This document shows positions 41,558 to 49,686 of a stretch of 64,000 nucleotides of DNA, piece by piece. How positions within the stretch are numbered: position 1 is the stretch's first letter; each line of letters opens with the position of its first letter. Both the position numbers and the translations under genes were made by a program. The notes under the pieces are model-generated. The model had not been told where the DNA came from. It saw only the letters and a program-made list of their open reading frames with translations, and searched no databases. This DNA is from Chitinophagaceae bacterium. Lineage in GTDB: Bacteria > Bacteroidota > Bacteroidia > Chitinophagales > Chitinophagaceae. The stretch spans positions 1-64,000 of the forward strand of contig SEAC01000016.1 of the NCBI GenBank assembly GCA_004173235.1. The letters run 5' to 3'.

Positions 41558-42772
41558 TTGTCTGATAAAACTGTATTGTATCTCTCCTACGATGGCCTTT
41601 CCGATCACATCGGGCAGTCGCAGGTGCTGCCGTATATCGTGTCGTGCGCAGAGCGCGGGGTACAATTTCACCTGCTAACGTTTGAGAAGGCAGCCAACGC
41701 CGCCAAAGTGGAAAAGATCCAGCAGCTGCTCGACAAACACGGTATCGTGTGGCATCGCCTGGAATTCACAACGGGCCGAAGCATTCGCTTCAAGGTGCAG
41801 GACTTCCGCAACTTCGTGAGCAAGGCATTTGCCATTACGCGCAAGCATCGCTTTGCGGTGATCCATAGCCGCTCCTACATCGCCTCCTGCGTGGGCTACC
41901 TGGTCAGCCGCCGGTTCAAGGTGAAGCAGATCTTCGACAAGCGCGATTTTTGGATCGATGCCGTAGTGGAAACGGGACGCCTGCGCACCAGCGGCGTGCC
42001 GCACGGGCTTGTGTATCGCGGCCTTCGCTGGTTTGAGCGCAACCTCTTTGAAAAGTCGGCACATATCATTTCGCTCACGCACCGCGCAAAAGATATCGTG
42101 TTGCAGAAATACCCCTCGCGCAAGGCGGACGACATCACGGTCATTCCCTGCTGCGTGGATCTCGCCCTCTTCGACCCGGCAACGATACCGCCGGCGGAAA
42201 CCGAGGCGCTGCGTGCGAAGCTTGGATTGAGCGGCGCCACCGTGTTCGGCTACGTCGGCTCGATTGGCGTTGCCTATATGGTGCCCGAGTTGCTCGAGTG
42301 CTTCAAAGCCATCAAGGCGAAGGTGCCCAATGCAAAGCTGTTCTTCATGGTCAACAACGATCGGGAAGAAGTACTGCGCGTTGCGGAGAGCGCCGGCATC
42401 GCACGCGAAGACGTGGTAGTTACATCGGTGGCACGACCCGAAATGCCGCTGCATATTTCCACGCTCGACTACGGGCTCTTTTTCATCATGCCCTCCTTCG
42501 CCAAGAAAGCCACATCGCCTACAAAGCAATACGAGATGCTGGCAATGGGCAAGACGATAATTACCAACGAAGGTGTTGGTGATGCGGAGAAGATATTTGC
42601 CGAACTTCAGTGCGGCTATCTCCTGCCCGAGGCCAATGAAGCCGAATATGCCCGGGCAGCCGATTGGGTGGCCGCCCAAAAAGTGCAGCCCCGCAGCTAC
42701 GACCTTTCACACTACTCGCTTGCCTATGGCGCCGAGAACTATTTTCAGGTTTACCAGAAACTCCTTTCCTAA
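41558..42772 (+). CDS. GT4-family glycosyltransferase
   Basis: A 404-residue GT-B glycosyltransferase. It opens VLYLSYDGLSDHIGQSQVLPY, a phrase I associate with Bacteroidota GT4 enzymes. It continues with VIHSRSYIASCVGYLVSRRF, the linker VIPCCVDLALFDP and the donor domain VFGYVGSIGVAYMVPELL and SPTKQYEMLAMGKTIITNEG. The reading frame has no ATG near the conserved N terminus, so a TTG at 41558 is the likely start, directly after the ACCAATAA repeats. The stop is immediately followed by the next start, so the two are coupled. Confidence 0.83.
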   Translation: MSDKTVLYLSYDGLSDHIGQSQVLPYIVSCAERGVQFHLLTFEKAANAAKVEKIQQLLDKHGIVWHRLEFTTGRSIRFKVQDFRNFVSKAFAITRKHRFAVIHSRSYIASCVGYLVSRRFKVKQIFDKRDFWIDAVVETGRLRTSGVPHGLVYRGLRWFERNLFEKSAHIISLTHRAKDIVLQKYPSRKADDITVIPCCVDLALFDPATIPPAETEALRAKLGLSGATVFGYVGSIGVAYMVPELLECFKAIKAKVPNAKLFFMVNNDREEVLRVAESAGIAREDVVVTSVARPEMPLHISTLDYGLFFIMPSFAKKATSPTKQYEMLAMGKTIITNEGVGDAEKIFAELQCGYLLPEANEAEYARAADWVAAQKVQPRSYDLSHYSLAYGAENYFQVYQKLLS

Positions 42773-43870
42773 ATGAGCAGTACCAAGAAGCGCATCCTCT
42801 TCATCAACCCCTACCCGCACGATAAGGCGCCCAGCCAGCGCCTGAAGTACGAGCAATATTACCCGCACATCCGCGAAGCGGGCTACGAGATCGAATACTC
42901 TTCGTTTTACGACGATGAGATTTGGAAGGTGCTGTATAAGCCCGGGCACATTTTCGCAAAGGCAGCAGGCTTCGCGCGGGGCTATGCGCGCCGCATCAAA
43001 GACCTCTTTCGACTCGGGCAATACGACATCGTATATATCCACCTGTGGGTCACACCCATCCGCCCGGCGTTCTTCGAATGGCTGTACGGCAAAGTAGCGA
43101 AGCGGATCATCTACGACATCGACGACCTGGTGTTCCTGAAGGAAGCGAAGCACATCGCCTGGTGGCGCGGAATGCTCAAGAGCCGCAAGAAGCCCGTGCA
43201 CCTGATGAAAAAGGCGAAGCACGTGATCACGTGCACGCCCTTCCTCGACGAGTTCACGCGCAAGTACAATCAGAATACGACCGACATTTCTTCTACGATC
43301 GATACGGAAGCCTACAAGCCCGTCAATAACTACCAGAACGACCACAAGCTCATTCTCGGATGGAGCGGTTCGCACAGCACCGTGGCCTACCTGAAGCTGT
43401 ACAACGATATGTTGCAGCAGCTCGCCAAAACGCACGCGTTCAAACTGGTGGTGATGGGATCAGCCGATTACAGCATTGAAGGCGTGGACTACGAAGCGGT
43501 GGCCTGGACGGCAGAGCGCGAGATCCCGACGCTGCAGCGCTTCGACATCGGCCTTTATCCACTTCCGCTCGACGACCAGTGGGTGATGGGCAAGAGCGGA
43601 CTGAAAGCATTACAGTATATGTCGCTGGGCATTCCCACGGTGGCCACCGGCATTGGTGCCAACTACCGCGTGATCGAAGAAGGCGTATCCGGCTACCTGG
43701 TGAAGAGCAAAGAGGAATGGATCGAAAAGCTGAAGTACCTGATCGACAATCCGGCGGAACGCCGACGCATAGGCACCGCCGCTCACGATCGTGTTGAGTC
43801 GCTTTACAGTATCAGGACGAATGCGCCGGTATACCTTCAGATCCTTGATCGTGTAGCTCAAGAAGCTTAG
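42773..43870 (+). CDS. GT-B family glycosyltransferase
   Basis: A 365-residue glycosyltransferase abutting the previous stop. The N terminus reads KRILFINPYPHDKAPSQRLK. An acidic YDIDDLVFL segment (about 118) is typical of a GT4-like subgroup. The donor domain carries LGWSGSHSTVAYLKL and GKSGLKALQYMSLGIPTVAT with the conserved glutamate-like region IEEGVSGYLV. The last 59 bases overlap the 3' end of the leftward membrane-protein gene at 43812, an unusual convergent overlap. Specificity is unknown. Confidence 0.85.
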   Translation: MSSTKKRILFINPYPHDKAPSQRLKYEQYYPHIREAGYEIEYSSFYDDEIWKVLYKPGHIFAKAAGFARGYARRIKDLFRLGQYDIVYIHLWVTPIRPAFFEWLYGKVAKRIIYDIDDLVFLKEAKHIAWWRGMLKSRKKPVHLMKKAKHVITCTPFLDEFTRKYNQNTTDISSTIDTEAYKPVNNYQNDHKLILGWSGSHSTVAYLKLYNDMLQQLAKTHAFKLVVMGSADYSIEGVDYEAVAWTAEREIPTLQRFDIGLYPLPLDDQWVMGKSGLKALQYMSLGIPTVATGIGANYRVIEEGVSGYLVKSKEEWIEKLKYLIDNPAERRRIGTAAHDRVESLYSIRTNAPVYLQILDRVAQEA

Positions 43871-45212
43871 CCTGGTCCCGCTCATTCTTTTCGGCCACCT
43901 TCACCTGATACAGATACACGAGGAACAGGAGATAGAACGGCAGGCAAGGGATCTTATAGCGCACCAGCGTGCCGAAGTTGGCCGCAGCGATGCCGGTCAT
44001 GAACGCGAAGAGTCCGGTGAACATCAGGCAGAACTGCAGGATGGGCGTTTTGCGGATGATTTTGAACGTGCTTAGAATGCCCCCCTTGAACAGAAGCATG
44101 ACGGTGAAGTACAGCACGATCATACTCTCGATCGAAGAGAAGAAGATAAAGACCTTGGCATATTCCCATGGGTAGGGGCGGAACAAAGTGAGGTTGATAC
44201 CGACCGGAATGGCTGCAAGGATGCCCGCGGGCGACGAGAAATCTACATCCAATTCGTAGGCCGAACCAGCCGAACCGCCATACATCGTGATACTGTTGTA
44301 AGTGTTGGCAGCGGTGTCGAGGGCGTTCTCCACCGAATAACGGCCCAGCAGTTCGTCGGCGTTCTGCAGAAAGAGCATGATGGCCCCTCCGGCAAGCATC
44401 AGAATGAACGGTGCCGCCATGAAGCGCACGGCGTCGTTGCGGATCCGGTCTTTATAGGAGTTGAATACGAAAAGCAGGAAGAAAGGCACGAAGGCCGCGA
44501 AGATGTAGATCTTAACGCTGATGATCAGGTAGGCGGCCAGGGCAAAGCCCAAAAGGTTGAAGTACACCTTCCGCGGCTTCACAAAGGCATAATAGCCCGT
44601 TACGAACAGCCAGCAGAGGGAGCTGAAGGTGATGGTATCCTTGAATATCGAGGAATCCCAAACCATTACGGAAGGAATAAATAGCGTGCAGAACGCAGCC
44701 AGGTTCCGCCGGATGCCGAACTCCCGCTGGATGAAGATGAAGAAGTTCCACAGCGCAACATAAGCGAAAGTGCAGAAGAACATCGACAGCGGCAGGAACA
44801 TGTGGAAGGCACCAAAGTTGAAAAGCGCTCCCACCTTTGCCACAAAGAATGATTCGTTGGCGAACAGGAAATACTGGGTCATGTTCAGGCCATCGAGGTT
44901 GGTGTCGTTGAAATCCTTGATGGTATTGAAAAGCACGTGTGGGATTTCGCCCGGATGCCTGCCGAAATAGGTATTGAGCACGTTGGCGCCTTCAAAATAC
45001 CAGCGCCCGTCGTAAGTTCCCTTGTAATAGTGTTCGTAAATGAGGCCGATACCCACGCAGCCTACGAACTTGCAGATCATCCCCCACATGAAGAATTTCT
45101 TCAGCTCCGGCTCGTTCCTGTGCTTCCGTTGAAAGTAGGCCAGCAGGATCGCCCCCAGAATGACGAGATAAATGGGAAGGGCGACGTAATCGTACCAAAA
45201 AATAAAATACAT
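43812..45212 (-). CDS. Polytopic membrane protein, candidate Wzy-like O-antigen polymerase
   Basis: A 466-residue inner-membrane protein with about eleven hydrophobic segments and a large loop between about 280 and 345 (ADELLGRYSVENALDTAANT). It is the only leftward gene in the polysaccharide locus. Wzy polymerases show this topology with little sequence conservation, and none is recognisable elsewhere in the locus, so it is the best polymerase candidate. Integral-membrane glycosyltransferases are the main alternative. The phrase ANFGTLVRYKIPCLPFYLLFL near the C terminus is notable, with arginine and lysine at a membrane boundary. A perfect -7 box lies upstream at 45241-45248. Confidence 0.65.
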   Translation of the reverse strand: MYFIFWYDYVALPIYLVILGAILLAYFQRKHRNEPELKKFFMWGMICKFVGCVGIGLIYEHYYKGTYDGRWYFEGANVLNTYFGRHPGEIPHVLFNTIKDFNDTNLDGLNMTQYFLFANESFFVAKVGALFNFGAFHMFLPLSMFFCTFAYVALWNFFIFIQREFGIRRNLAAFCTLFIPSVMVWDSSIFKDTITFSSLCWLFVTGYYAFVKPRKVYFNLLGFALAAYLIISVKIYIFAAFVPFFLLFVFNSYKDRIRNDAVRFMAAPFILMLAGGAIMLFLQNADELLGRYSVENALDTAANTYNSITMYGGSAGSAYELDVDFSSPAGILAAIPVGINLTLFRPYPWEYAKVFIFFSSIESMIVLYFTVMLLFKGGILSTFKIIRKTPILQFCLMFTGLFAFMTGIAAANFGTLVRYKIPCLPFYLLFLVYLYQVKVAEKNERDQAKLLELHDQGSEGIPAHSS

Positions 45213-45240
45213 AGGAACCGCAGGCTTTTCTGTAAGGGAG

Positions 45241-45248
45241 CAAAGGTA
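45241..45248 (-). promoter_or_regulatory. -7 promoter box of the Wzy-like gene
   Basis: TACCTTTG on the minus strand is a perfect TAnnTTTG match, 28 bases before the ATG at 45212. No good -33 element is seen at the expected distance. The box shows that this gene is probably transcribed independently of the rightward operon. Confidence 0.5.
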
Positions 45249-45312
45249 CTAAGCCCTGACGGAACCGCATTCCGCCACACTTTATAATTTCTTTAAAACC
45301 GTTTTCCCACGC

Positions 45313-46521
45313 ATGCCCCGAGTACTTTGTGTTTTGAATCGCCTCATTATCGGCGGCCCCTCTATCATTGCCGCCTACCTGACCCACTATGCCCAGCCCG
45401 AATTTGAGACCCTCATGGTCATCGGCGGCAAGGACGACCACGAGCAGGACGCCAACTTCATTACCGACCAGTTTGGCATCAAGCCGGTAGTGGTGCCCGA
45501 AATGCGCCGTGCCATCAAGTTCCGCGACGACCGCGCGGCCTACCGCCGGCTAAAGGAGATCATCCGCGATTTCAAGCCCGACATCGTGCATACCCACGCA
45601 GCCAAAAGCGGCGCGCTGGGCCGGCTGGCAGCCTTCGCCACCAGGGTTCCGGTCACCATCCACACCTTTCACGGCCACGTCTTCCACAGCTACTTTTCTC
45701 CGTTGAAAACGCAGGCTTTTATACGAGCGGAACGGTACCTCGCCGGCCGCTCTTCCGGCATTATTGCCATTTCCGACCTTCAAAAAGAAGAACTGGCAGG
45801 TGAGTTCAAGATCTGCGCGCCTGAAAAAATCCGCGTCATCCCCCTTGGGCTCGACCTGAAACCGTTCCAGGAAGGACAGGAGGAGAAGCGCGCGGGCTTC
45901 AGAAACCGCTATGGCATCGCCGACGATGAGCTCGTGATCGGGCTGGTTGGCCGCATCGTGCCCGTTAAAAATCATAGCCTCTTTCTGCAGATGGCTGCCC
46001 TCCTTGCTGCTTCCACCAAGCAAAAGCTTCGCTTCTTCCTGGTGGGCGATGGCGATGAGCGCCCTGCCGTGGAAGCGGAATGTCGCAGCCTGGGGCTCGA
46101 TTACGCTTACTTCCCCGACACGCAGCGCCTCGGCCTTGTGACCTGCACCTCCTGGCAAACAAAGATGGACGAGGTGTACGCCGCAATGGACATCGTGGCG
46201 CTTACCTCGCACAACGAGGGCACTCCTGTGTCGCTGATCGAAGCGCAGGCTGCCGGCAAACCGGTGGTGGCCACCGCCGTTGGCGGCGTTGCCGATACAA
46301 TGGTGAATGGCGAAACGGGGTTCCTGGTTCCCGCGGGTGCTGCAGCCGAAGGTTCCGCCTTCCTGAAGCAGCTCGTGGAGGATGAAGCACTGCGCGGGAA
46401 AATGGGCAATGCCGGACGCAGGCTTGCTGAAGAGCGCTTTTCTGTGCAAAAGATGGTGCGGGAAACCCTTGATTATTACCACGAGTTGCTCGAAAAAAAC
46501 AAGCGCAAGGCAATGCGTTAA
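45313..46521 (+). CDS. GT4-family glycosyltransferase
   Basis: A 402-residue GT-B glycosyltransferase. The N-terminal domain shows VLCVLNRLIIGGPSIIAAYL, then DIVHTHAAKSGALGRLAAFA and HTFHGHVFHSYFSPLK, a combination common in capsule glycosyltransferases. The linker is VIPLGLDLKPF and the donor domain has GLVGRIVPVKNHSLFLQMAA and the E-x7-E motif region SHNEGTPVSLIEAQAAGKPVVATAVGG. It begins a final rightward group (glycosyltransferase, transglutaminase-like, phosphatase) after the leftward Wzy-like gene. Confidence 0.9.
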   Translation: MPRVLCVLNRLIIGGPSIIAAYLTHYAQPEFETLMVIGGKDDHEQDANFITDQFGIKPVVVPEMRRAIKFRDDRAAYRRLKEIIRDFKPDIVHTHAAKSGALGRLAAFATRVPVTIHTFHGHVFHSYFSPLKTQAFIRAERYLAGRSSGIIAISDLQKEELAGEFKICAPEKIRVIPLGLDLKPFQEGQEEKRAGFRNRYGIADDELVIGLVGRIVPVKNHSLFLQMAALLAASTKQKLRFFLVGDGDERPAVEAECRSLGLDYAYFPDTQRLGLVTCTSWQTKMDEVYAAMDIVALTSHNEGTPVSLIEAQAAGKPVVATAVGGVADTMVNGETGFLVPAGAAAEGSAFLKQLVEDEALRGKMGNAGRRLAEERFSVQKMVRETLDYYHELLEKNKRKAMR

Positions 46522-46548
46522 ACCCCACGCCCTCTGGCCAAAACAAAA

Positions 46549-46556
46549 TACCTTTG
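46549..46556 (+). promoter_or_regulatory. -7-like box before the transglutaminase-like gene
   Basis: TACCTTTG matches TAnnTTTG exactly, 20 bases before the GTG start at 46577 and within a 55-base gap. No -33 TTTG is seen at 19-21 bases. It is a possible secondary promoter inside the locus. Confidence 0.4.
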
Positions 46557-46576
46557 TTGCCCTTCAACGTCTTCCT

Positions 46577-47425
46577 GTGAACAACCTGCGCACCTATCCA
46601 CGTCTGGCCCGCTATTGCCTCTACCTCGCGGCCGTACTCCTGCTGCTCAATTTTCTCCCTGTTGAGCTCGACTACTTCCACCTGCACCCGATGCCGGGCG
46701 AAAAGTTCGACAAAAGCCTCGCGGCAAGAACCCGCTCAATGGACGAGCTGTTGCAGGTGGGCGATCAGCGCACCGCCGCGGCCGGGCTGCAAAAGGGAAG
46801 CATCGGTTACGCATTGGAATGGCAGCGCCTCGTTTCCGAGCGGTTTACGCAGGGATACAGCTGTTACCGCCTGTCGCAAAACTGGATGGCCTCGCTTGCA
46901 GGCATCGTGCGGCCCGATCTCGCCGCCATCGTTACTCCTAATGATCTCCTGAAATTTCCGAAGGCTGCCTGCAGCCAGCAAAGCATCGTGCTGATGGAAG
47001 CCCTGCGCAAGCGGGGCTACGATATCCGCACCGTATTGTTTACTTCGCACTTTGCCCTCGAAGCCCGTGCCGAGGGCCGCTGGGTGCTGCTGGATCCCCA
47101 AATGGAACCGCCGCTTACCATCGCTAACGCTGCCGACGTGCTTACCATTGCCGCACCCGATTACTGTCATAACGTGTACCATGGCGTACTCACGACCTGG
47201 CGTTTCGAGAATAACCTGCGCCGTCCCATTCAGTTCGGGGCCGTCAACGCACCAGTGGCACCCAACCTGCGCCGCCTCCACCAGGCAACACGCATCGGTT
47301 CGCGGATCGCATTCCTCTTACCGCTTGGCCTGGGGCTGATGCTCATTCGCCGCAGCCGCAAGCGCAGAAATGCGGGTGTCGGCGGGCAACAACCCGTTCC
47401 CATCGCAGCAGAACCCGTTGAATAA
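46577..47425 (+). CDS. Membrane-anchored transglutaminase-like protein
   Basis: A 282-residue protein with a GTG start. One hydrophobic helix lies at each end (ARYCLYLAAVLLLLNFLPV at 11-29; RIAFLLPLGLGLMLI near 255), followed by a basic tail. The central domain has a Cys-His-Asp order typical of the transglutaminase-like fold: ACSQQSIVLMEALRKRGYD (Cys132), TSHFALEA (His158) and WVLLDPQ (Asp173). The fold includes proteases and cross-linking enzymes. It lies between a glycosyltransferase and the polysaccharide phosphatase gene, so it may be a processing or anchoring factor for the polymer. That role is inference; I do not recognise a named family. Confidence 0.65.
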   Translation: MNNLRTYPRLARYCLYLAAVLLLLNFLPVELDYFHLHPMPGEKFDKSLAARTRSMDELLQVGDQRTAAAGLQKGSIGYALEWQRLVSERFTQGYSCYRLSQNWMASLAGIVRPDLAAIVTPNDLLKFPKAACSQQSIVLMEALRKRGYDIRTVLFTSHFALEARAEGRWVLLDPQMEPPLTIANAADVLTIAAPDYCHNVYHGVLTTWRFENNLRRPIQFGAVNAPVAPNLRRLHQATRIGSRIAFLLPLGLGLMLIRRSRKRRNAGVGGQQPVPIAAEPVE

Positions 47426-47438
47426 CTACATTCGCTAA

Positions 47439-48173
47439 ATGTTCTTCTGGAAAAAAAGCAAGCCTGCACGTGCCGACCTTTCGTGGCTGGTGTCTGATAT
47501 GCACTCGCACCTGGTGCCGGGCATCGACGACGGAGCGCCCGATACCGACGCCAGCATCGAGCTGATCCGGGGTTTGCGGGCGCTCGGTTACCAGAAGTTC
47601 TTTACCACGCCGCATATTCTCTCGGATATGTATCCGAACACACCCGAAACCATCGGCGCCGGTCTCGATCGCCTGAAAGCCGCACTCACAGAGTCGGGCG
47701 ATGAAGTGGAGATCAGCGCAGCCGCGGAATATTTCGTGGATGCACAATTTGCCGAAATGGTAAAGGAGCAGGTCCCGCTGCTGACGCTGCCCGGGAAGCT
47801 CATTCTCGTAGAAGCGTCCACTTTTTCCGCCCCAATGGAGTTCAAGGAAGTGCTCTTTGATCTGCAACTCCAGAATTTCACCCCCGTGGTAGCGCATCCC
47901 GAGCGCTATGTCTACCTGAAGCAGGATCCTTCCTACCTCGACGACCTCCGCTACAATGGCTGCCTTTTTCAGCTCAACCTGATGGCCCTCTCCGGCCACT
48001 ACGGTGTATTGAGCAAAGAGCTCGCCGAGCGGATGATCAACAAGGGCTTCTACGATTTTGTCGGTACCGACATTCATCATCCCCAACACCTCCCTGTTCT
48101 CGAAAAGGCAGCTGCCTCACCGCTGCTCGAAAAATTGAAAGATTCCGGTTCGCTGTTGAATGCTACATTGTAA
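47439..48173 (+). CDS. CpsB/YwqE-type tyrosine-protein phosphatase (PHP fold)
   Basis: A 244-residue PHP-superfamily metallo-phosphatase. The first motif is DMHSHLVPGIDDGAPD (about residue 23). Further metal ligands appear in FFTTPHIL, AAAEYFVD (about 100), VVAHPERYVYL and the C-terminal FVGTDIHHPQHL. Proteins of this family (CpsB, CapC, YwqE) dephosphorylate the tyrosine cluster of BY-kinases. The Wzc at 14905, with a Gly-Tyr-rich tail, is the obvious partner, at the opposite end of the same locus. Together they should cycle phosphorylation needed for polymer synthesis. Confidence 0.93.
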   Translation: MFFWKKSKPARADLSWLVSDMHSHLVPGIDDGAPDTDASIELIRGLRALGYQKFFTTPHILSDMYPNTPETIGAGLDRLKAALTESGDEVEISAAAEYFVDAQFAEMVKEQVPLLTLPGKLILVEASTFSAPMEFKEVLFDLQLQNFTPVVAHPERYVYLKQDPSYLDDLRYNGCLFQLNLMALSGHYGVLSKELAERMINKGFYDFVGTDIHHPQHLPVLEKAAASPLLEKLKDSGSLLNATL

Positions 48174-48212
48174 ATCTGAACGATTTGCCGTTTCGTTTGT
48201 ATTACATCGGCT

Positions 48213-49088
48213 ATGGGATTTACCATCAAAGAACTCGAGACGCTCACCGGGATCAAGGCACACACGATTCGCATCTGGGAACAACGCTACAGGTTCCTCA
48301 GGCCTTCCCGTACCTCCACCAACATCCGCACCTACAACAATGAGGAGCTGAAAACGCTGCTCACAGTGGCCCTGCTGAACAAGTACGGCTACAAGATCTC
48401 GCGCATCGACGGGATGGATGCCGAGCAGCGCCACCGCGAAGTGTTGCAGCTGGGCTACGACGACGCCAACCAGGAACATCTCGTGAACGAGCTTATTGGC
48501 TGCATGATCGACCTCGAAGCAACGGGCTTCACGCGCCACATAGATCGCTACCTGCAGCGTCACGGGCTGGAGCAAACGATCACCGGGCTGGTGTTCCGCT
48601 TTCTCGAAAAGACCGGCATCCTCTGGCAAACGGGCCGCGTTAACCCGGCGCACGAGCACGTGGTGTCCAACATCATCCGGCAGAAAATCATCGCGGCCAT
48701 CGAAGGTCTTCCCCTTGCCGACGGGGGCTCTCCGCTTCTACTTCTACTGCTGCCCGAAGGCGAATTCCACGAGCTGGGGCTCCTCTATGTGAGCTACCTG
48801 CTGCGCCGCCGCGGCCTCCCGGTGCTGTACATTGGCGCCAATACTCCCCTCAAAGACACGCTATACGTAGCGAATTTCAAGAAGCCGGCTTTCATCTACA
48901 TGCACCTCACCGCTGTGCACCACAAGCCGCATTTCCAGCGGTTCCTGCAAGGCCTCGCCACCGGAGCTCCCGACGTGAAGGTGCTGCTCTCCGGCTATGT
49001 TGCGCTCGACCAGCCCAAAGCCGTCGGCGAAAACATCGTGCTGCTGCAATCGCTCTCTGCCGTCCATACGTATATCTCCGAAATCTGA
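48213..49088 (+). CDS. MerR-family regulator with B12-binding domain (CarH/LitR-like)
   Basis: A 291-residue regulator. Residues 1-70 form a MerR-type winged helix (FTIKELETLTGIKAHTIRIW, then EQRYRFLRPSRT). The middle is a helical bundle containing the signature W-x9-E-H (Trp138, Glu148, His149), which in CarH caps the upper face of adenosylcobalamin. A Rossmann-like cobalamin domain follows with the E-x-H-x-x-G motif EFHELG (His186 as candidate lower ligand). CarH/LitR proteins repress carotenoid genes in the dark and release DNA when light breaks the cobalamin bond. The neighbouring sigma and crt genes fit that role. Light response itself is inferred. Confidence 0.88.
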   Translation: MGFTIKELETLTGIKAHTIRIWEQRYRFLRPSRTSTNIRTYNNEELKTLLTVALLNKYGYKISRIDGMDAEQRHREVLQLGYDDANQEHLVNELIGCMIDLEATGFTRHIDRYLQRHGLEQTITGLVFRFLEKTGILWQTGRVNPAHEHVVSNIIRQKIIAAIEGLPLADGGSPLLLLLLPEGEFHELGLLYVSYLLRRRGLPVLYIGANTPLKDTLYVANFKKPAFIYMHLTAVHHKPHFQRFLQGLATGAPDVKVLLSGYVALDQPKAVGENIVLLQSLSAVHTYISEI

Positions 49089-49137
49089 GCGGCACCGCCT
49101 TCTCCCCGCATTGTGTTTAGTCTTTTTTTAAAAAAGT

Positions 49138-49179
49138 TACACAAAAAGATTTTCGGGAAAGGGTTTTTGTGTAGCTTTG
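49138..49179 (+). promoter_or_regulatory. Promoter of the carotenoid-locus sigma gene with overlapping inverted-repeat operator
   Basis: A perfect -7 box TAGCTTTG lies at 49172-49179, 21 bases before the ATG. A 10-bp inverted repeat TACACAAAAA (49138-49147) / TTTTTGTGTA (49164-49173) with a 16-base spacer spans the expected -33 region and touches the -7 box. TGTG-containing sequence also occurs near 49110. The position is ideal for a repressor such as the adjacent CarH-like protein. The -33 TTTG itself is poor. Confidence 0.6.
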
Positions 49180-49200
49180 GGTTCTCAAAGATTAAACAAG

Positions 49201-49686
49201 ATGGGTATTCAGGAGTTCAACAGCTTGGTGGTGCTTAGTGCCGAAGGCCTCAGACCCTTTGCCATCACGCTCACCAAAGACCGCGAGGCAGCACAGGATC
49301 TGTACCAGGAAACCGTTTTCAAAGCGCTTGCCCACCGCGACAAGTACCAGCCGGGAACCAACATCAAGGCCTGGCTCAGCACGATCATGCGCAACATCTT
49401 CATTAACGAATACAGGCGCGCCGAGCGCAAGCGTACCGTTTTTGATACCGTGCAGTACGCCGCCCGCAACGATGCACCCCAGATGGGCGCGGAGAGCAAG
49501 CTGCGGCTGAAGGAAATTAATACCGCACTTTACCAATTGCCGGTTATTTTTAAGCAGGCATGCCTCCTTTACCTGCAAGGTTACAAGTATCAGGAAATCG
49601 CTGAGGCATTGGGTGAACCGCTCGGTACGATCAAAAGCCGGATCCACTTTGCCCGTAAGATGCTGCAAAAACAACTCGATAGATGA
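49201..49686 (+). CDS. ECF-type sigma factor of the carotenoid locus
   Basis: A 161-residue sigma-70 family factor. Region 2 includes DREAAQDLYQETVFKALAH and NIKAWLSTIMRNIFINEYRR. Region 4 has YQLPVIFKQACLLYLQGYKY and the recognition stretch EPLGTIKSRIHFARKML. There is no adjacent anti-sigma gene; control probably comes from the CarH-like regulator upstream. The crtI start overlaps its stop by ATGA, so sigma factor and carotenoid enzymes are co-translated. The start at 49201 is chosen because the upstream in-frame ATG at 49177 overlaps the -7 box. Confidence 0.92.
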   Translation: MGIQEFNSLVVLSAEGLRPFAITLTKDREAAQDLYQETVFKALAHRDKYQPGTNIKAWLSTIMRNIFINEYRRAERKRTVFDTVQYAARNDAPQMGAESKLRLKEINTALYQLPVIFKQACLLYLQGYKYQEIAEALGEPLGTIKSRIHFARKMLQKQLDR

